This document shows, piece by piece, positions 18,601 to 26,885 of a stretch of 64,000 nucleotides of DNA. Location of the stretch: contig PNNB01000001.1 in the NCBI GenBank assembly GCA_013823985.1, positions 1 through 64,000 of the forward strand. The letters are read 5' to 3'. Under the pieces are notes generated by a model that saw only the letters and a program-made list of their open reading frames with translations, did no database searches and was not told the DNA's origin. The position numbers and the translations under genes were made by a program. Within the stretch, counting starts at the first letter, position 1; each line of letters opens with the position of its first letter. The stretch is from Sphingopyxis sp. GTDB lineage: Bacteria; Pseudomonadota; Alphaproteobacteria; Sphingomonadales; Sphingomonadaceae.

Positions 18601-18839
18601 AGACACCGCGCGATGTCATCTTCCCCTTCTCGCCGATTTACGGCGAAGCAACGGGGCAGTTGGACGGATCGATCTTTGTGACCGTCAGCAAGCAGCTGAA
18701 ACTCGGGATACAAGGCGTCAATCTGTTGGATGAAGTCACACAGACTTCGCAGGTGATCGACTTCACCGGAACCAAGGCCACGAGGTCGGCGTTCCGGAAC
18801 GACCGACGCTTTACATTCCTGGCGCGGTTTGAATTCTAA
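15642..18839 (+). CDS. TonB-dependent receptor of the beta-glucan locus
   Basis: Outer-membrane receptor expected to import glucan oligosaccharides using TonB energy. The 1065-residue protein has a signal peptide (ending about residue 36, PAFAQ), a plug domain (IIVTGFKKSLESAQNIKRD, then LADRSVAEALQRVPGVNI and IIRGL) and a long 22-strand barrel ending in Phe (FLARFEF). It is a large carbohydrate-type receptor without an N-terminal STN signalling domain. Start is TTG with GGAGG 6 nt upstream; an ATG at residue 9 is the alternative. About residues 709-721 contain an EF-hand-like loop, GGNGDGRVSVAEL. Followed by a terminator, so GH16 downstream is probably transcribed separately or by read-through. 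Confidence 0.93.
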   Translation: MARKSLFEMARAQRFVALTTASGLALSAFTATPAFAQTADQPEQAAETAETEDAIIVTGFKKSLESAQNIKRDADTFVDVITAEDIGALADRSVAEALQRVPGVNISRFEQRNDPDRFSVEGSGVIIRGLPYVRSELNGRDIFSANGGRELSFNDVSPELLGRVEVFKNNTADMIDGGISGTVNLVTRKPLDKRGFHIAGTLEGNYGDLAKKWSPGFSVLASNTFETGIGTFGLQLAYAQSELVTRTDASQITDPCYRAPALNAPCIRVRAVGSGGFGGAPQFNPSNFPPAGALFVPKGAGVRTTDLTRDRNAYSAVGQWESNDGRALVTFEYLRAETEATLNEFAVLALVNDDALFPVVAPGTTATFNGNQFATGTLTQLQPFTGGRGIPTELLRFQREDAAKTEDFSVHIKLDPTDRLRFNFEAQHIKSDRTEDGFISAMQTYTDVFIDNTGNTPLVQFLEPGTPNSPASYFNNPARTFYWFLIDNQVKNEGDLTSLRFDAEYDVSEEGFFKKARFGARWGDRNRVTRNANFSNWGNLGAPWTGRGGNWNCGDFQAFGCGGAYATDFPNSTQIRNPFGSNFQRGNAPVPLGNGSAFFFGGDNLVADYLSGAIQQQASAITAFTLTPNAWFPISARTNALPGGPWTAGEISDVEESTFGAYARVDFGTNFGENTTLTGNIGLRYVETIVRSGGSIAFPTGQFFDTPPGGNGDGRVSVAELQTACAAVQPGQVAPGYCSLTPARLAQFASVFTGEVIDDSSNIKFDHWLPSFNAKLDFGNGMLVRAAASKSISRPDLSSFATGGGISDNTTNLRSGGTLDTGPLFQIFTGNRLLRPIQSWNYDLSFEWYFDAVGSLSVSAFLKDIKGIVNGGATVRSFTSPSGVTTDVLVNGPVNSDGGKLKGVEVAYQQTYDFLPNFLSGLGAQLTYTYVDAGDFNNSSLGAEQSPFAGGLPLAGVSKHTINAVGFYEKGPLSARLAYNWRSDFLQTPRDVIFPFSPIYGEATGQLDGSIFVTVSKQLKLGIQGVNLLDEVTQTSQVIDFTGTKATRSAFRNDRRFTFLARFEF

Positions 18840-18862
18840 GCTGTCCGTAAACTAGACAAAGC

Positions 18863-18904
18863 GAACGGGCCTTAGTCATCCGACTTGGGCCCGTTCTTTG
18901 TTTG
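18863..18904 (+). terminator. Intrinsic terminator after the TonB receptor gene
   Basis: GAACGGGCC (18863-18871) pairs perfectly with GGCCCGTTC (18888-18896) around a 16-nt loop and is followed by TTTGTTTG. It begins 24 nt after the receptor's stop codon. Confidence 0.85.
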
Positions 18905-18970
18905 GCGGTACGCGCTTGGCTCTATGGTAAGTGCAAAATGGTCCATATGTCCTGTCACGAAAGGGTGCCC

Positions 18971-19948
18971 ATGACTCATCTAAAAATGTTGCTGCTTGCG
19001 GCCGTAGCCATATGGGCAGGATCCGCACCTGCCTATGCCGAGGCAAACCCTAAGCCGACGGGATGGAAATTGGTGTGGTCGGATGAGTTTAACGGGACAC
19101 AGCTTGACCGGACCAAGTGGACGCCGGAGAAATCCTGCTGGGGCGGCGGTAATTTTGAGCGGCAATGTTACACAGATCGGCCAAAAAATATCCGCGTTTC
19201 CGATGGATTGCTGCACCTCATGGCGCACAAGGAGCGCTTTACAGGCCCCGATCGACCGCCGGAAATTGCAGACAAGCCAAATCCCAAGAAGACCCAGAAT
19301 ATTACGTCCGGCAAAATTCGAACGCTAGGTCTGGCAAGCTGGAAATATGGAAAGGTCGAATTCCGTGCCAAGCCCCCGAAAGGGCAGGGGACATGGCCGG
19401 CGGTCTGGATGATGCCCAGCGATAACCATTATGGCGGATGGCCACGTTCAGGCGAAATCGACATATTGGAAGGCGTCAATCTGGGAGCAACCTGCACAGT
19501 CTGTGAAGGCGATGTCGGTGAAAACCGCATGATCAGTGCGCTTCACTTCGGCGACTTTGCCCCTGCCAACAAGGTTCTGGATACGCGCGTCGCACTTCCG
19601 TCCAGGGCATTGCCTTCCGATGATTTCCATATCTGGACGTTGGAGTGGGCCGAAGGCCTCATGCGCTTTTCCCTCGATAGCCGATTGTATTGGGAAGTAA
19701 AAGCGGACCAATGGGATAGCGCATCGCCCTTGGCCAAAGGAAATGGCGTTGCGCCATTTGACCAACCCTTTTACATCATGGCCAATCTTGCCATTGGGGG
19801 AAGGCTGTCGGAAGAAAATAACGATAAAGGTGTTGCAGCGGACGTTGTGCCGGCGGAGTTCCTGATCGACTGGATACGCATCTACCAGTGCGCGGAAGAC
19901 CCGGACACAGGGCTAGCCTGCCTGCAAAAGGCCAAAGGGGACGAGTAG
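18971..19948 (+). CDS. GH16 endo-beta-glucanase (laminarinase-like)
   Basis: Retaining endo-hydrolase predicted to cut beta-1,3- (or mixed 1,3/1,4-) glucan outside the cytoplasm. The 325-residue protein has a signal peptide (ending PAYAEA, about residue 23), the opening GWKLVWSDEFNG and the GH16 catalytic motif GEIDILEG with Glu162, Asp164 and Glu167. ATG 18971 follows AAGGG and opens the signal peptide; upstream in-frame starts (18902, 18938) do not. It lies 3 nt before the LacI gene in a GH16-LacI-MFS run. Substrate specificity (laminarin versus lichenan) cannot be settled from sequence. Confidence 0.92.
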   Translation: MTHLKMLLLAAVAIWAGSAPAYAEANPKPTGWKLVWSDEFNGTQLDRTKWTPEKSCWGGGNFERQCYTDRPKNIRVSDGLLHLMAHKERFTGPDRPPEIADKPNPKKTQNITSGKIRTLGLASWKYGKVEFRAKPPKGQGTWPAVWMMPSDNHYGGWPRSGEIDILEGVNLGATCTVCEGDVGENRMISALHFGDFAPANKVLDTRVALPSRALPSDDFHIWTLEWAEGLMRFSLDSRLYWEVKADQWDSASPLAKGNGVAPFDQPFYIMANLAIGGRLSEENNDKGVAADVVPAEFLIDWIRIYQCAEDPDTGLACLQKAKGDE

Positions 19949-19951
19949 AAT

Positions 19952-21013
19952 ATGGCGAGACGCCGTCAGGCTGTCACGATCAAGCATGTAGCAGCGGATG
20001 CAGGGGTTTCTCTGCAAACGGTCAGCCGTGTCATCAATAACGAACCTAATGTACGCCCCTCCATGAAGGAGCGGGTGCAGGCGTCGATCGACAAGCTGGG
20101 CTATGTGCCATCCATCGCGGCCCAAAGGATGAGCGGTTCACGTTCGTACCTGATACTTGCCATAAACGACCGCGAGCGCACGATTGCTGACTGGAAATCC
20201 CGGCAGGGAACAGACTGGGTTGACCAGATGCTGCTCGGCGGGATGCTGAAATGCGCTGAATATGGCTATCGGATGATCTTTGAACTCGTCGATACGCATA
20301 ATGACCATGTCGAACGCGAATTGGGTGCCACCCTTGCTGCCCTCCAACCCGACGGCGTGATCTTGACGCCGCCCCACTCCGAAAATCCGTTGATTACGGG
20401 GTTTCTGTCCAAGCGTAAAATTCCGTTCGCACGCATTGGCTCCATCACGCCGGGTGCTGGCATTGCGATGACAATGGACGATGAAGGGTCCGCCCGCCGC
20501 GCCACGGACCATTTGCTTGCACTTGGACACCAGCGGATCGGGTTTATCTCCGGCTCGGAAGAATATGATTTGTCGACCTGGCGTATCGACGGCTGGCGCG
20601 AAGCGATGACCGCCGCCGGACTGCAAAGCGGCGACCTGCTCGCAAGGGGCGACTTTGGGTATGAAAGCGGGATTGCGGCAACAGACGCTTTGCTCGCGCT
20701 CACGGATCGCCCGACCGCAATAATTGCCAGCAGCGATCAAATGGCGCTGGCGGCGCTGGACACTTTGACGAAGCGCGGACTGAATGTGCCGCAGGATGTT
20801 TCGCTGATCAGCTTCGACAATACACCCGTTGTCCGTTTCACCGAACCACAGTTGACCGCGGTAGACCAGCCTATTGCCGCAACTTTTGCAAAGGCGGTGG
20901 AACTGTTGATCACCATAGGCGACGGTGCTGGCCTGCCACAGCCGGTGGTAACCGAAGGTAGTCTGGTTATACGCGGCAGCACCGCGGCGTGCGGCGGTAA
21001 CAGCCCTGACTGA
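19952..21013 (+). CDS. LacI-family transcriptional regulator of the glucan locus
   Basis: 353-residue DNA-binding regulator. The N-terminal helix-turn-helix and hinge read VTIKHVAADAGVSLQTVSRVINN (two parts: VAADAGVS and VSRVIN) and LGYVPSIAAQRM; the rest is a periplasmic-binding-protein fold for a sugar ligand, ending in LVIRGST. It is translationally close to GH16 (3 nt) and 34 nt before the MFS gene. The repeated operator at 15536-15573 and 25936-25971 is the natural target; binding is inferred. Confidence 0.92.
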   Translation: MARRRQAVTIKHVAADAGVSLQTVSRVINNEPNVRPSMKERVQASIDKLGYVPSIAAQRMSGSRSYLILAINDRERTIADWKSRQGTDWVDQMLLGGMLKCAEYGYRMIFELVDTHNDHVERELGATLAALQPDGVILTPPHSENPLITGFLSKRKIPFARIGSITPGAGIAMTMDDEGSARRATDHLLALGHQRIGFISGSEEYDLSTWRIDGWREAMTAAGLQSGDLLARGDFGYESGIAATDALLALTDRPTAIIASSDQMALAALDTLTKRGLNVPQDVSLISFDNTPVVRFTEPQLTAVDQPIAATFAKAVELLITIGDGAGLPQPVVTEGSLVIRGSTAACGGNSPD

Positions 21014-21047
21014 TCCGGTCCCACCGGGTCGGCAATCGCCACGGTTC

Positions 21048-22205
21048 ATGTATCTCTATGCGCTTGCCGTATCGGGTGGCGCGGTTGCTTATATGCCGTT
21101 TCTGACATTGCTGCTCCCGCTGCGTGTGTCGGCTATGACCCAGACGGAAGTGCTCACGACACTCGCCATGGCGGCGTTTGTGGGTGCGATTTCTGCAAGC
21201 CTGTCCAACATATTGTTCGGCTGGGCCAGCGATGTAACCCGACGCCGGAGGGTGTGGATATTGAGCGGCTTGCTGCTCTCTTCCGCGCTTTTGGTGGCGA
21301 TGCCCTATGCCAAGGATGCGAACACCCTGATTGTCTTGATTGTCTGTTGGCAGTTCGGGCTGAATATGATGCTGGCGCCGCTCGCCGCGTGGGCAGGCGA
21401 TACCATTCCCGATGTGCAAAAGGGGATGCTGGGCGGGCTTTTGGCGTTGGCACCGGCATTGGGGGCATTATCCGGCGCTATCGTGACGACCGAAATATTT
21501 GCGGGATTTGCGCAACGGGAGGCGCTTGTGGCACTTCTGGTGCTGTGCATGGTGGCCCCTGTGCTGTTCGTGGGCAAGCCGGTGCCGATGCCGCATTTGA
21601 TGGACTCAAACGCCAAGGACAGTGGCCAAGACGAAGCCGATCCAAAACCCGCTAATCCTGCAATCCGTATGTGGCTTGCGCGTCTGCTTGTGCAGATAGC
21701 CGAGGCATCACTCTTCGCCTTTTTGCTATTGTGGTTCCGCAGCCTTGATCCCCGCTTTGGCGAAAACGATGCGGCGAGTATTTTTGCCGTTGTTTTGGGG
21801 CTCTCGGTTTTTATCGCGCTAGGCGTCGGCACGTGGTCGGACCGATCTGCCAGACCTATCATGCCTTTGGTCTTGACGGCATCCCTTGCGGCGATCGGAT
21901 TGGTGATCATGGCATGGGCGCCAGACATGATTACTGCGATTTCGGGCTATGTTGCGTTCGGCTTGGCCAGCAGTATTTTTCTGGCTTTGCACTCTAGCCA
22001 GACGCTGCGGGTATTACCCCGACCGCACACGCGCGGTCGGGATTTGGGCATTTTCAATCTGACCAACACGGTTCCATCGTTGATCATGCCGTGGCTGACC
22101 ATGGCGCTGGTTCCCACCTATGGCTTCGACGCGCTCTTTGCCCTTCTCGCCGGGCTTGCCTTCATCGCAAGTATATTGCTGCTTTCGATGTCGCGCCGGA
22201 TTTGA
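21048..22205 (+). CDS. MFS sugar transporter
   Basis: Inner-membrane permease of 385 residues with about 11-12 hydrophobic helices and the MFS loop GWASDVTRRRRVW (about residues 59-71) between helices 2 and 3. It follows the LacI gene in the same direction. By position it should import a product of glucan breakdown (glucose, laminaribiose or longer); sequence does not fix which. It is unrelated in sequence to the FHS-type transporter encoded convergently next to it. Confidence 0.8.
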   Translation: MYLYALAVSGGAVAYMPFLTLLLPLRVSAMTQTEVLTTLAMAAFVGAISASLSNILFGWASDVTRRRRVWILSGLLLSSALLVAMPYAKDANTLIVLIVCWQFGLNMMLAPLAAWAGDTIPDVQKGMLGGLLALAPALGALSGAIVTTEIFAGFAQREALVALLVLCMVAPVLFVGKPVPMPHLMDSNAKDSGQDEADPKPANPAIRMWLARLLVQIAEASLFAFLLLWFRSLDPRFGENDAASIFAVVLGLSVFIALGVGTWSDRSARPIMPLVLTASLAAIGLVIMAWAPDMITAISGYVAFGLASSIFLALHSSQTLRVLPRPHTRGRDLGIFNLTNTVPSLIMPWLTMALVPTYGFDALFALLAGLAFIASILLLSMSRRI

Positions 22206-22210
22206 CGTGC

Positions 22211-23488
22211 CTAGGCTGGCTTTCGCGCATAGATGCCGAAGGCCGCGATGACCGCATAACATGCCATCGGCAGAATGAACGCAAGCGAGAGGCTGGATGT
22301 CAGATCGGCAATAACGCCGGTCAACAGCGGTATGATGGCCCCGCCGACGATCGCGACATTGATAATGCCCGAACCATCTGCGGCCCGTGACCCCAGCTTT
22401 TCGCAGGCAAGGGTGAAGATGGTGGGGAACATGATGGCGTTGGTCAGACCTACTGCAAGCAACGTATAGCCGGCAATTTCGCCGCTGGTCTGCGTCGAAA
22501 TTATCAGCAGCGTAATGGCGCCGACTGCGACGGTCGCAAGCAATTTGCCGGGGCTTACGAAACGCAGCACCGCCGAACCGATAAAGCGGCCGACCATGGC
22601 GCCGCCCCAATATAGAGCGATCAGTTTACCCGCCGACTGCTCTTCAAGAGCCATGACATGGTCCTGCATCAGATAATTGACAATGAGCGACCCGATAGCA
22701 ACTTCGGCGCCGACATATAGAAAGATGCAAAGGGCGCCAAAACCGAAGCGGGGGCGTTTGAGGAGATCAAGGCCTGCAAGTCCTTCGCTTGCCTCATGCG
22801 TTTCGCCTTTCAAAGCGTTTCGGAACATCCACACAACGCCTGCGACGATTGCCAGCGCAACGGCGATACCGAGATAGCCATTCACAATCGCCTGGCTTTC
22901 CGCAGTCCGGTAGGCGTCGAGCTCTACGCCCGACAATTGGTCGGCAGTCACGGTTGCCAGACCGCCCAGAATGAGGATCGAGCCGAATATCGGAAATATG
23001 GTTGTCCCGAGCGAGTTGAACGCTTGCGCGAAGGTGAGGCGGCTATGGGCTGTCGCGGGTTTGCCGAGCAGGGAAATTAGCGGGTTGGATACCACCTGCA
23101 CGATCACAACGCCGCTCGCCAGAACGAACAGGGCCAGCAAAAACACGCCATAAGTTGCAGTCTGGCTGGCGGGAATGAACAAGAGACAGCCTGCCATCAT
23201 CGTCAGAAGACCGGCAACCGCACCCCGCATATAGCCTATTTTCTTGACGAGCCGTGCGCCGGGAATTCCAATGACGGCATAAGCAGTGAAGAAGCAAAAC
23301 TGCACAAGCATGGCCTGTGTGTAGTTGAGCGTGAAGAGCTCTTTCAGCTTTGGAATGATAACGTCATTCAGGCTGGTGATGCCGCCAAAGATAAAAAACA
23401 GGCCCATAACGAACAATTGCAGTTGTGGTGCATCGATATGGGAATCAGTCGATTCCGAAGGTGCGGCGGCACCTGGTGCTAAAGCCAT
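22211..23488 (-). CDS. Sugar MFS transporter, FHS family (glucose/galactose GluP-like)
   Basis: A 425-residue, 12-helix permease of the fucose/glucose:proton symporter family. Visible family traits: FFIFGGITSLNDVIIPKLK near helix 1, GARLVKKIGYMRG in loop 2-3, and YVGAEVAIGSLIVNYL and GGAMVGRFIGSA in the second half. Predicted to take up glucose released by the GH3 enzyme encoded 18 nt upstream, with which it forms a leftward operon. Convergent with the other MFS gene, 5 nt between stops. Confidence 0.9.
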   Translation of the reverse strand: MALAPGAAAPSESTDSHIDAPQLQLFVMGLFFIFGGITSLNDVIIPKLKELFTLNYTQAMLVQFCFFTAYAVIGIPGARLVKKIGYMRGAVAGLLTMMAGCLLFIPASQTATYGVFLLALFVLASGVVIVQVVSNPLISLLGKPATAHSRLTFAQAFNSLGTTIFPIFGSILILGGLATVTADQLSGVELDAYRTAESQAIVNGYLGIAVALAIVAGVVWMFRNALKGETHEASEGLAGLDLLKRPRFGFGALCIFLYVGAEVAIGSLIVNYLMQDHVMALEEQSAGKLIALYWGGAMVGRFIGSAVLRFVSPGKLLATVAVGAITLLIISTQTSGEIAGYTLLAVGLTNAIMFPTIFTLACEKLGSRAADGSGIINVAIVGGAIIPLLTGVIADLTSSLSLAFILPMACYAVIAAFGIYARKPA

Positions 23489-23506
23489 GTTTTTCTCTCC
23501 ACTGAT

Positions 23507-25915
23507 TTAGCGACCTTTGCTTGGGCAGGGCACGCTTTCTTTTGTTTCTTCGATATGAACGCTGCGAATTGTGGCAACAAGCCCTTTCGGAGCCTGCATA
23601 CGTATGGGGGAGCCGACGGACGCAAAATTTGCCCCGGATTCAGCAAAGCACCGCAGCGGAATGCGCGTGTGGATACGCTGGCCGGTGGGTGCGCTGCGTA
23701 TCGCGGCGCTTAAATCGACCTTCGCGCCGCTGAAGGAGAGTATGACGGGACCTTTGACAGGCGTATCAATCCGCCAGTCGAGCGCCAGCGACCAACCCTT
23801 CTTCAAGGGCGTTTCGAGATTGATCGCGGGGCCATTGACGGCAAATTCGCCTTTGGCGTTCCATGTAAACTGCCGCGCATCTTCTTGGGCCGACAAGTCC
23901 ACGGCCTTTGTGCTGATCGATCCGTCCATGCCGAGATGCCAGGGCGCGGGGACTTTTCCGCGAACGATATAGGCCGTGTCTTGTGCCTGCGATGACGTGC
24001 CGATTTTCGGGTCTTCGTTCACCAGTCCCAGATTCGACGAAATCGCATAGGTTAAACCATATCCAACCGGAAAGAGCGGGTTTTCAAGCGTAGCGCGTGC
24101 GTCGGCTGGCCAAGCGAAAGGCAATCGGCCCGTAAAATCACGCGCGGCTTTGCCGTCCGGACCGGCGACCAGCACGTCGGCGATGCCCCGTGCCTGCGTG
24201 CCGGGTAGCCAGGCGGCGACAAAGGCATCTGCCTGATTGAGCAACGGGCCGGTGAACATGGGGCGACCCGACAGGAACAGGACAACGACAGGGATGTTCT
24301 GCGCTTTCAGGCGCGCAATCAGTTCCTGTTCACCGCCCGATGTCCGGAACGCAAGATCGGGAACGTCGCCTTCGAATTCCGCATAGGGTTTCTCGCCCAG
24401 CACGACGATGGCAACATCGGGTTTGGCGTCAAATGTGCCGTCGCTCGACAATGTTGCCGAACCGCCATTGCCTTGCACCGCATCGCTAATCGCGCGCCCG
24501 ATGGTTTGGCCGTTGGGGAAATCGGACGCCTTTGTGTCGGTGCCCTGCCAGCTGATCGTCCATCCGCCCGATTGCATCGCCATATTATCCGCGCCCGACC
24601 CGGAAATCAGAACGCGCGCGCCCTTGCGGACCGGCAGGACATTGTTGTTATTCTTGAGAAGCACCAGGGATTTCGAAACGGCTTCGCGCGCCAGTTCGAG
24701 ATGTGCAGGGGCGCCTACAAGGCTGGCATCGCCGCGCTTGATTTGCGTCGCGCCCATCAGTCCCAGCTTATACTTGACCCGCAAAATGCGGCGTACGGCA
24801 TCATTGATGCGCGCCATCGGAATGCGCCCGTCACGTGCCGCTTTCAAGGTTGATGTATACAGCCCCTTCCAACTGTCGGGTGCCATGAAAAGGTCAAGAC
24901 CTGCATTGATCGCAGCGGGGCAGTCCGTCGCGGAGCATCCCGCAACCTGGCCATGTCCATTCCAGTCGCCGACGACCAGTCCGGCAAAGCCCATGCGGTC
25001 TTTCAGCACATCGGTCAGAAGCGAGCGGTTGCCATGGTGCTTTTCCCCGTTCCAGCTCGAAAAGCTGGCCATGACGGTCAGCGCGCCCGCATCAATCGCG
25101 GCGGGGTAGCCTTGCGCATGTTTGGCGATCAATTCCGCTTCGCTGATTTGCGCATCGCCCTGGTCGCGCCCGTCGGCTGTTCCGCCATCCGCCAGAAAAT
25201 GCTTTGCCGTTGCGGCGACATTCTGGGTCGCGAGCGGTTGTCCGGCGACCAAGGGGCCTTGCAGCCCTACTGTCATAGCCGTGGCATATTGGGCAACCAG
25301 AGCGGGGTCGGACGAGTAACCTTCATAGGTTCGGCCCCAGCGCAAATCCTGCGGTACGGCCAATGTAGGTGCAAAGGTCCATTCGATGCCGCTGCCCGAT
25401 ATTTCGGCAGCCGTCGCCGCGCCAATGCGCTGCAGCAGACCGACATCGCGTGCCGCGCCCAAGCCGATATTATGTGGGAAGATAGTGGCATTGGGCACAT
25501 TGGAATGGCCGTGCACGGCATCGACGCCGAACAATATGGGAATACGGGCCCCCGATTTGCGCGACGATCCGCGAAAGGCATCGACCAGTTCTGCCCATTT
25601 TTGCGCGCTGGCACGTTCGTCCCCATAGGGTCCCGAATTGCCGCCAGCCAAAATCGATCCCAGCGGATAGCGGGCGAGGTCCTTGGGTGTAATCGAGCTG
25701 ATGTCTGCCTGAATCAACTGGCCGACTTTTTGTGCGACCGTCATTCGCGCAATCAGCGCGTCAATTTCGGCTTCGACCTTGGGATCGGTTATCTGGGTCG
25801 GGCTTGCTGCGGAGGGCCAAGCGGACGACGTGGCTGTGGAATCGGCGGCCATGAGTGCCGGGGTCGAAATCACGGACAATAAGGCAAGGGCAGCCATTGA
25901 TTTCGCTAAAGACAT
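23507..25915 (-). CDS. GH3 beta-glucosidase (exo-1,3/1,4-beta-glucan glucohydrolase)
   Basis: Releases glucose from beta-glucan ends. About 802 residues: signal peptide (SVISTPALMA), GH3 N-terminal barrel with the nucleophile Asp in LVVGDWNGHG, a GH3 C-terminal domain (KSLVLLKNNNNVLPV, GGEQELIARLKAQ), and an extra C-terminal beta-rich domain like the ExoP carbohydrate-binding region. ATG 25915 has GGAAG 8 nt upstream; ATGs at 25930 and 25951 extend the signal peptide, and the latter overlaps the operator. First gene of a GH3-transporter operon preceded by the paired operator. Confidence 0.93.
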   Translation of the reverse strand: MSLAKSMAALALLSVISTPALMAADSTATSSAWPSAASPTQITDPKVEAEIDALIARMTVAQKVGQLIQADISSITPKDLARYPLGSILAGGNSGPYGDERASAQKWAELVDAFRGSSRKSGARIPILFGVDAVHGHSNVPNATIFPHNIGLGAARDVGLLQRIGAATAAEISGSGIEWTFAPTLAVPQDLRWGRTYEGYSSDPALVAQYATAMTVGLQGPLVAGQPLATQNVAATAKHFLADGGTADGRDQGDAQISEAELIAKHAQGYPAAIDAGALTVMASFSSWNGEKHHGNRSLLTDVLKDRMGFAGLVVGDWNGHGQVAGCSATDCPAAINAGLDLFMAPDSWKGLYTSTLKAARDGRIPMARINDAVRRILRVKYKLGLMGATQIKRGDASLVGAPAHLELAREAVSKSLVLLKNNNNVLPVRKGARVLISGSGADNMAMQSGGWTISWQGTDTKASDFPNGQTIGRAISDAVQGNGGSATLSSDGTFDAKPDVAIVVLGEKPYAEFEGDVPDLAFRTSGGEQELIARLKAQNIPVVVLFLSGRPMFTGPLLNQADAFVAAWLPGTQARGIADVLVAGPDGKAARDFTGRLPFAWPADARATLENPLFPVGYGLTYAISSNLGLVNEDPKIGTSSQAQDTAYIVRGKVPAPWHLGMDGSISTKAVDLSAQEDARQFTWNAKGEFAVNGPAINLETPLKKGWSLALDWRIDTPVKGPVILSFSGAKVDLSAAIRSAPTGQRIHTRIPLRCFAESGANFASVGSPIRMQAPKGLVATIRSVHIEETKESVPCPSKGR

Positions 25916-25935
25916 TTTCCGCGCTTCCATCATTC

Positions 25936-25971
25936 TTGTGAACGTTATCATTAGTTCTTGTGACTACATCA
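25936..25971. promoter_or_regulatory. Paired LacI-type operator upstream of GH3 gene
   Basis: TGTGAACGTTATCA (25937-25950) is a good inverted repeat (TGTGAAC against TGATAAC), followed 22 nt later by the weaker box TGTGACTACATCA (25959-25971). Spacing and the shared words TTGTGAACGTT and CTTGTGA match the operator pair before the TonB receptor exactly. Confidence 0.7.
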
Positions 25972-26066
25972 ACTTGAATGGAAATCAAGTGGCAACGAAC
26001 AAGGGGGTATCTGGCCGGTGGGTGCACGGCTGGGCCGCTATGCACTTTAGGACGGCTAAAGCAGTC

Positions 26067-26885
26067 TTATGCCGTTTGAAGGGCTTTGCCGATGCTTTCG
26101 TAGAGCCAGAGTCGCGATGCATCATCGGCAAAGCCATGGGACGCGGTATCAAATTGATCCAGTTGGATATGTGCCAAAGCCCGTATGTGTACGAATTCTG
26201 CGCTGTGCCATGCGCCCATGAATGCCATGGCGGTGGTATCGCGGCGGGCGATGAGAATCCGGGTTGGAACCGGCGATTGCGCGAGCGCCGCCGCTATACG
26301 TACTGCTAAGCCCGATACTGGCTCTTTCCGGGCGGCGGAGGCCAGGCCGCTTGCCAGTTTGCGCAAGTCGATCTTGCCGGACAGCAGGTCCAGCAAACTC
26401 CGCGGATTTTTGAGCCGCGCCCAATAGCGTGCCCGAATGGCGGTTGCACTGGGGGCTGTGGGTTGCGCATCACTGGCGGGGGCGGCTTCGATAAGCCAAG
26501 GGTTGGCCAGAATAAGCCCGTCGACTGGGTTGCCGTGATGGAACAGGGCTAAGGCTGTCGCCGCGTCGCAATTGCCGAAGGCGACGATACGCTTGACCTG
26601 TGGTGCCGCCTGCAAGAAGGCCGCTACCGCTGCGGCTATATCCTCGGCACTTGCCTCAAAACCGCCATTCTGCCCCTCGCTTTCGCCGATACCGCGGCGG
26701 TCATAGCGAAATGTGGAATAGCCGGCAGCCACCATATGGGCCGCCAATGCGGCTTGGCCGCCAAAGGCGCCGCTGCGGATCTCGTTGCCGCCGCTAACAA
26801 TAAACAGGCCGACTTCGTGCGTGCCTTCGTCGAGCGTGCCGAGCAGTCTGTCGGTGCCGCAAGGAAAGGAAATCATCCGGCGCAT
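26067..26885 (-). CDS. Hydrolase 1, exosortase A system-associated
   Basis: 272-residue alpha/beta hydrolase. It has the strand-turn regions LFIVSGGNEIRSGA and FRYDRRGIGESEG and a nucleophile elbow FGNCDAATA, where Cys replaces the usual Ser, a trait I associate with this exosortase-linked family. The role is unknown; the family is defined by co-occurrence with exosortase A and extracellular polysaccharide genes. Its start overlaps the end of hydrolase 2 by 13 nt. It is the last gene of the leftward GNAT-ACP-hydrolase 2-hydrolase 1 operon. Confidence 0.85.
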   Translation of the reverse strand: MRRMISFPCGTDRLLGTLDEGTHEVGLFIVSGGNEIRSGAFGGQAALAAHMVAAGYSTFRYDRRGIGESEGQNGGFEASAEDIAAAVAAFLQAAPQVKRIVAFGNCDAATALALFHHGNPVDGLILANPWLIEAAPASDAQPTAPSATAIRARYWARLKNPRSLLDLLSGKIDLRKLASGLASAARKEPVSGLAVRIAAALAQSPVPTRILIARRDTTAMAFMGAWHSAEFVHIRALAHIQLDQFDTASHGFADDASRLWLYESIGKALQTA

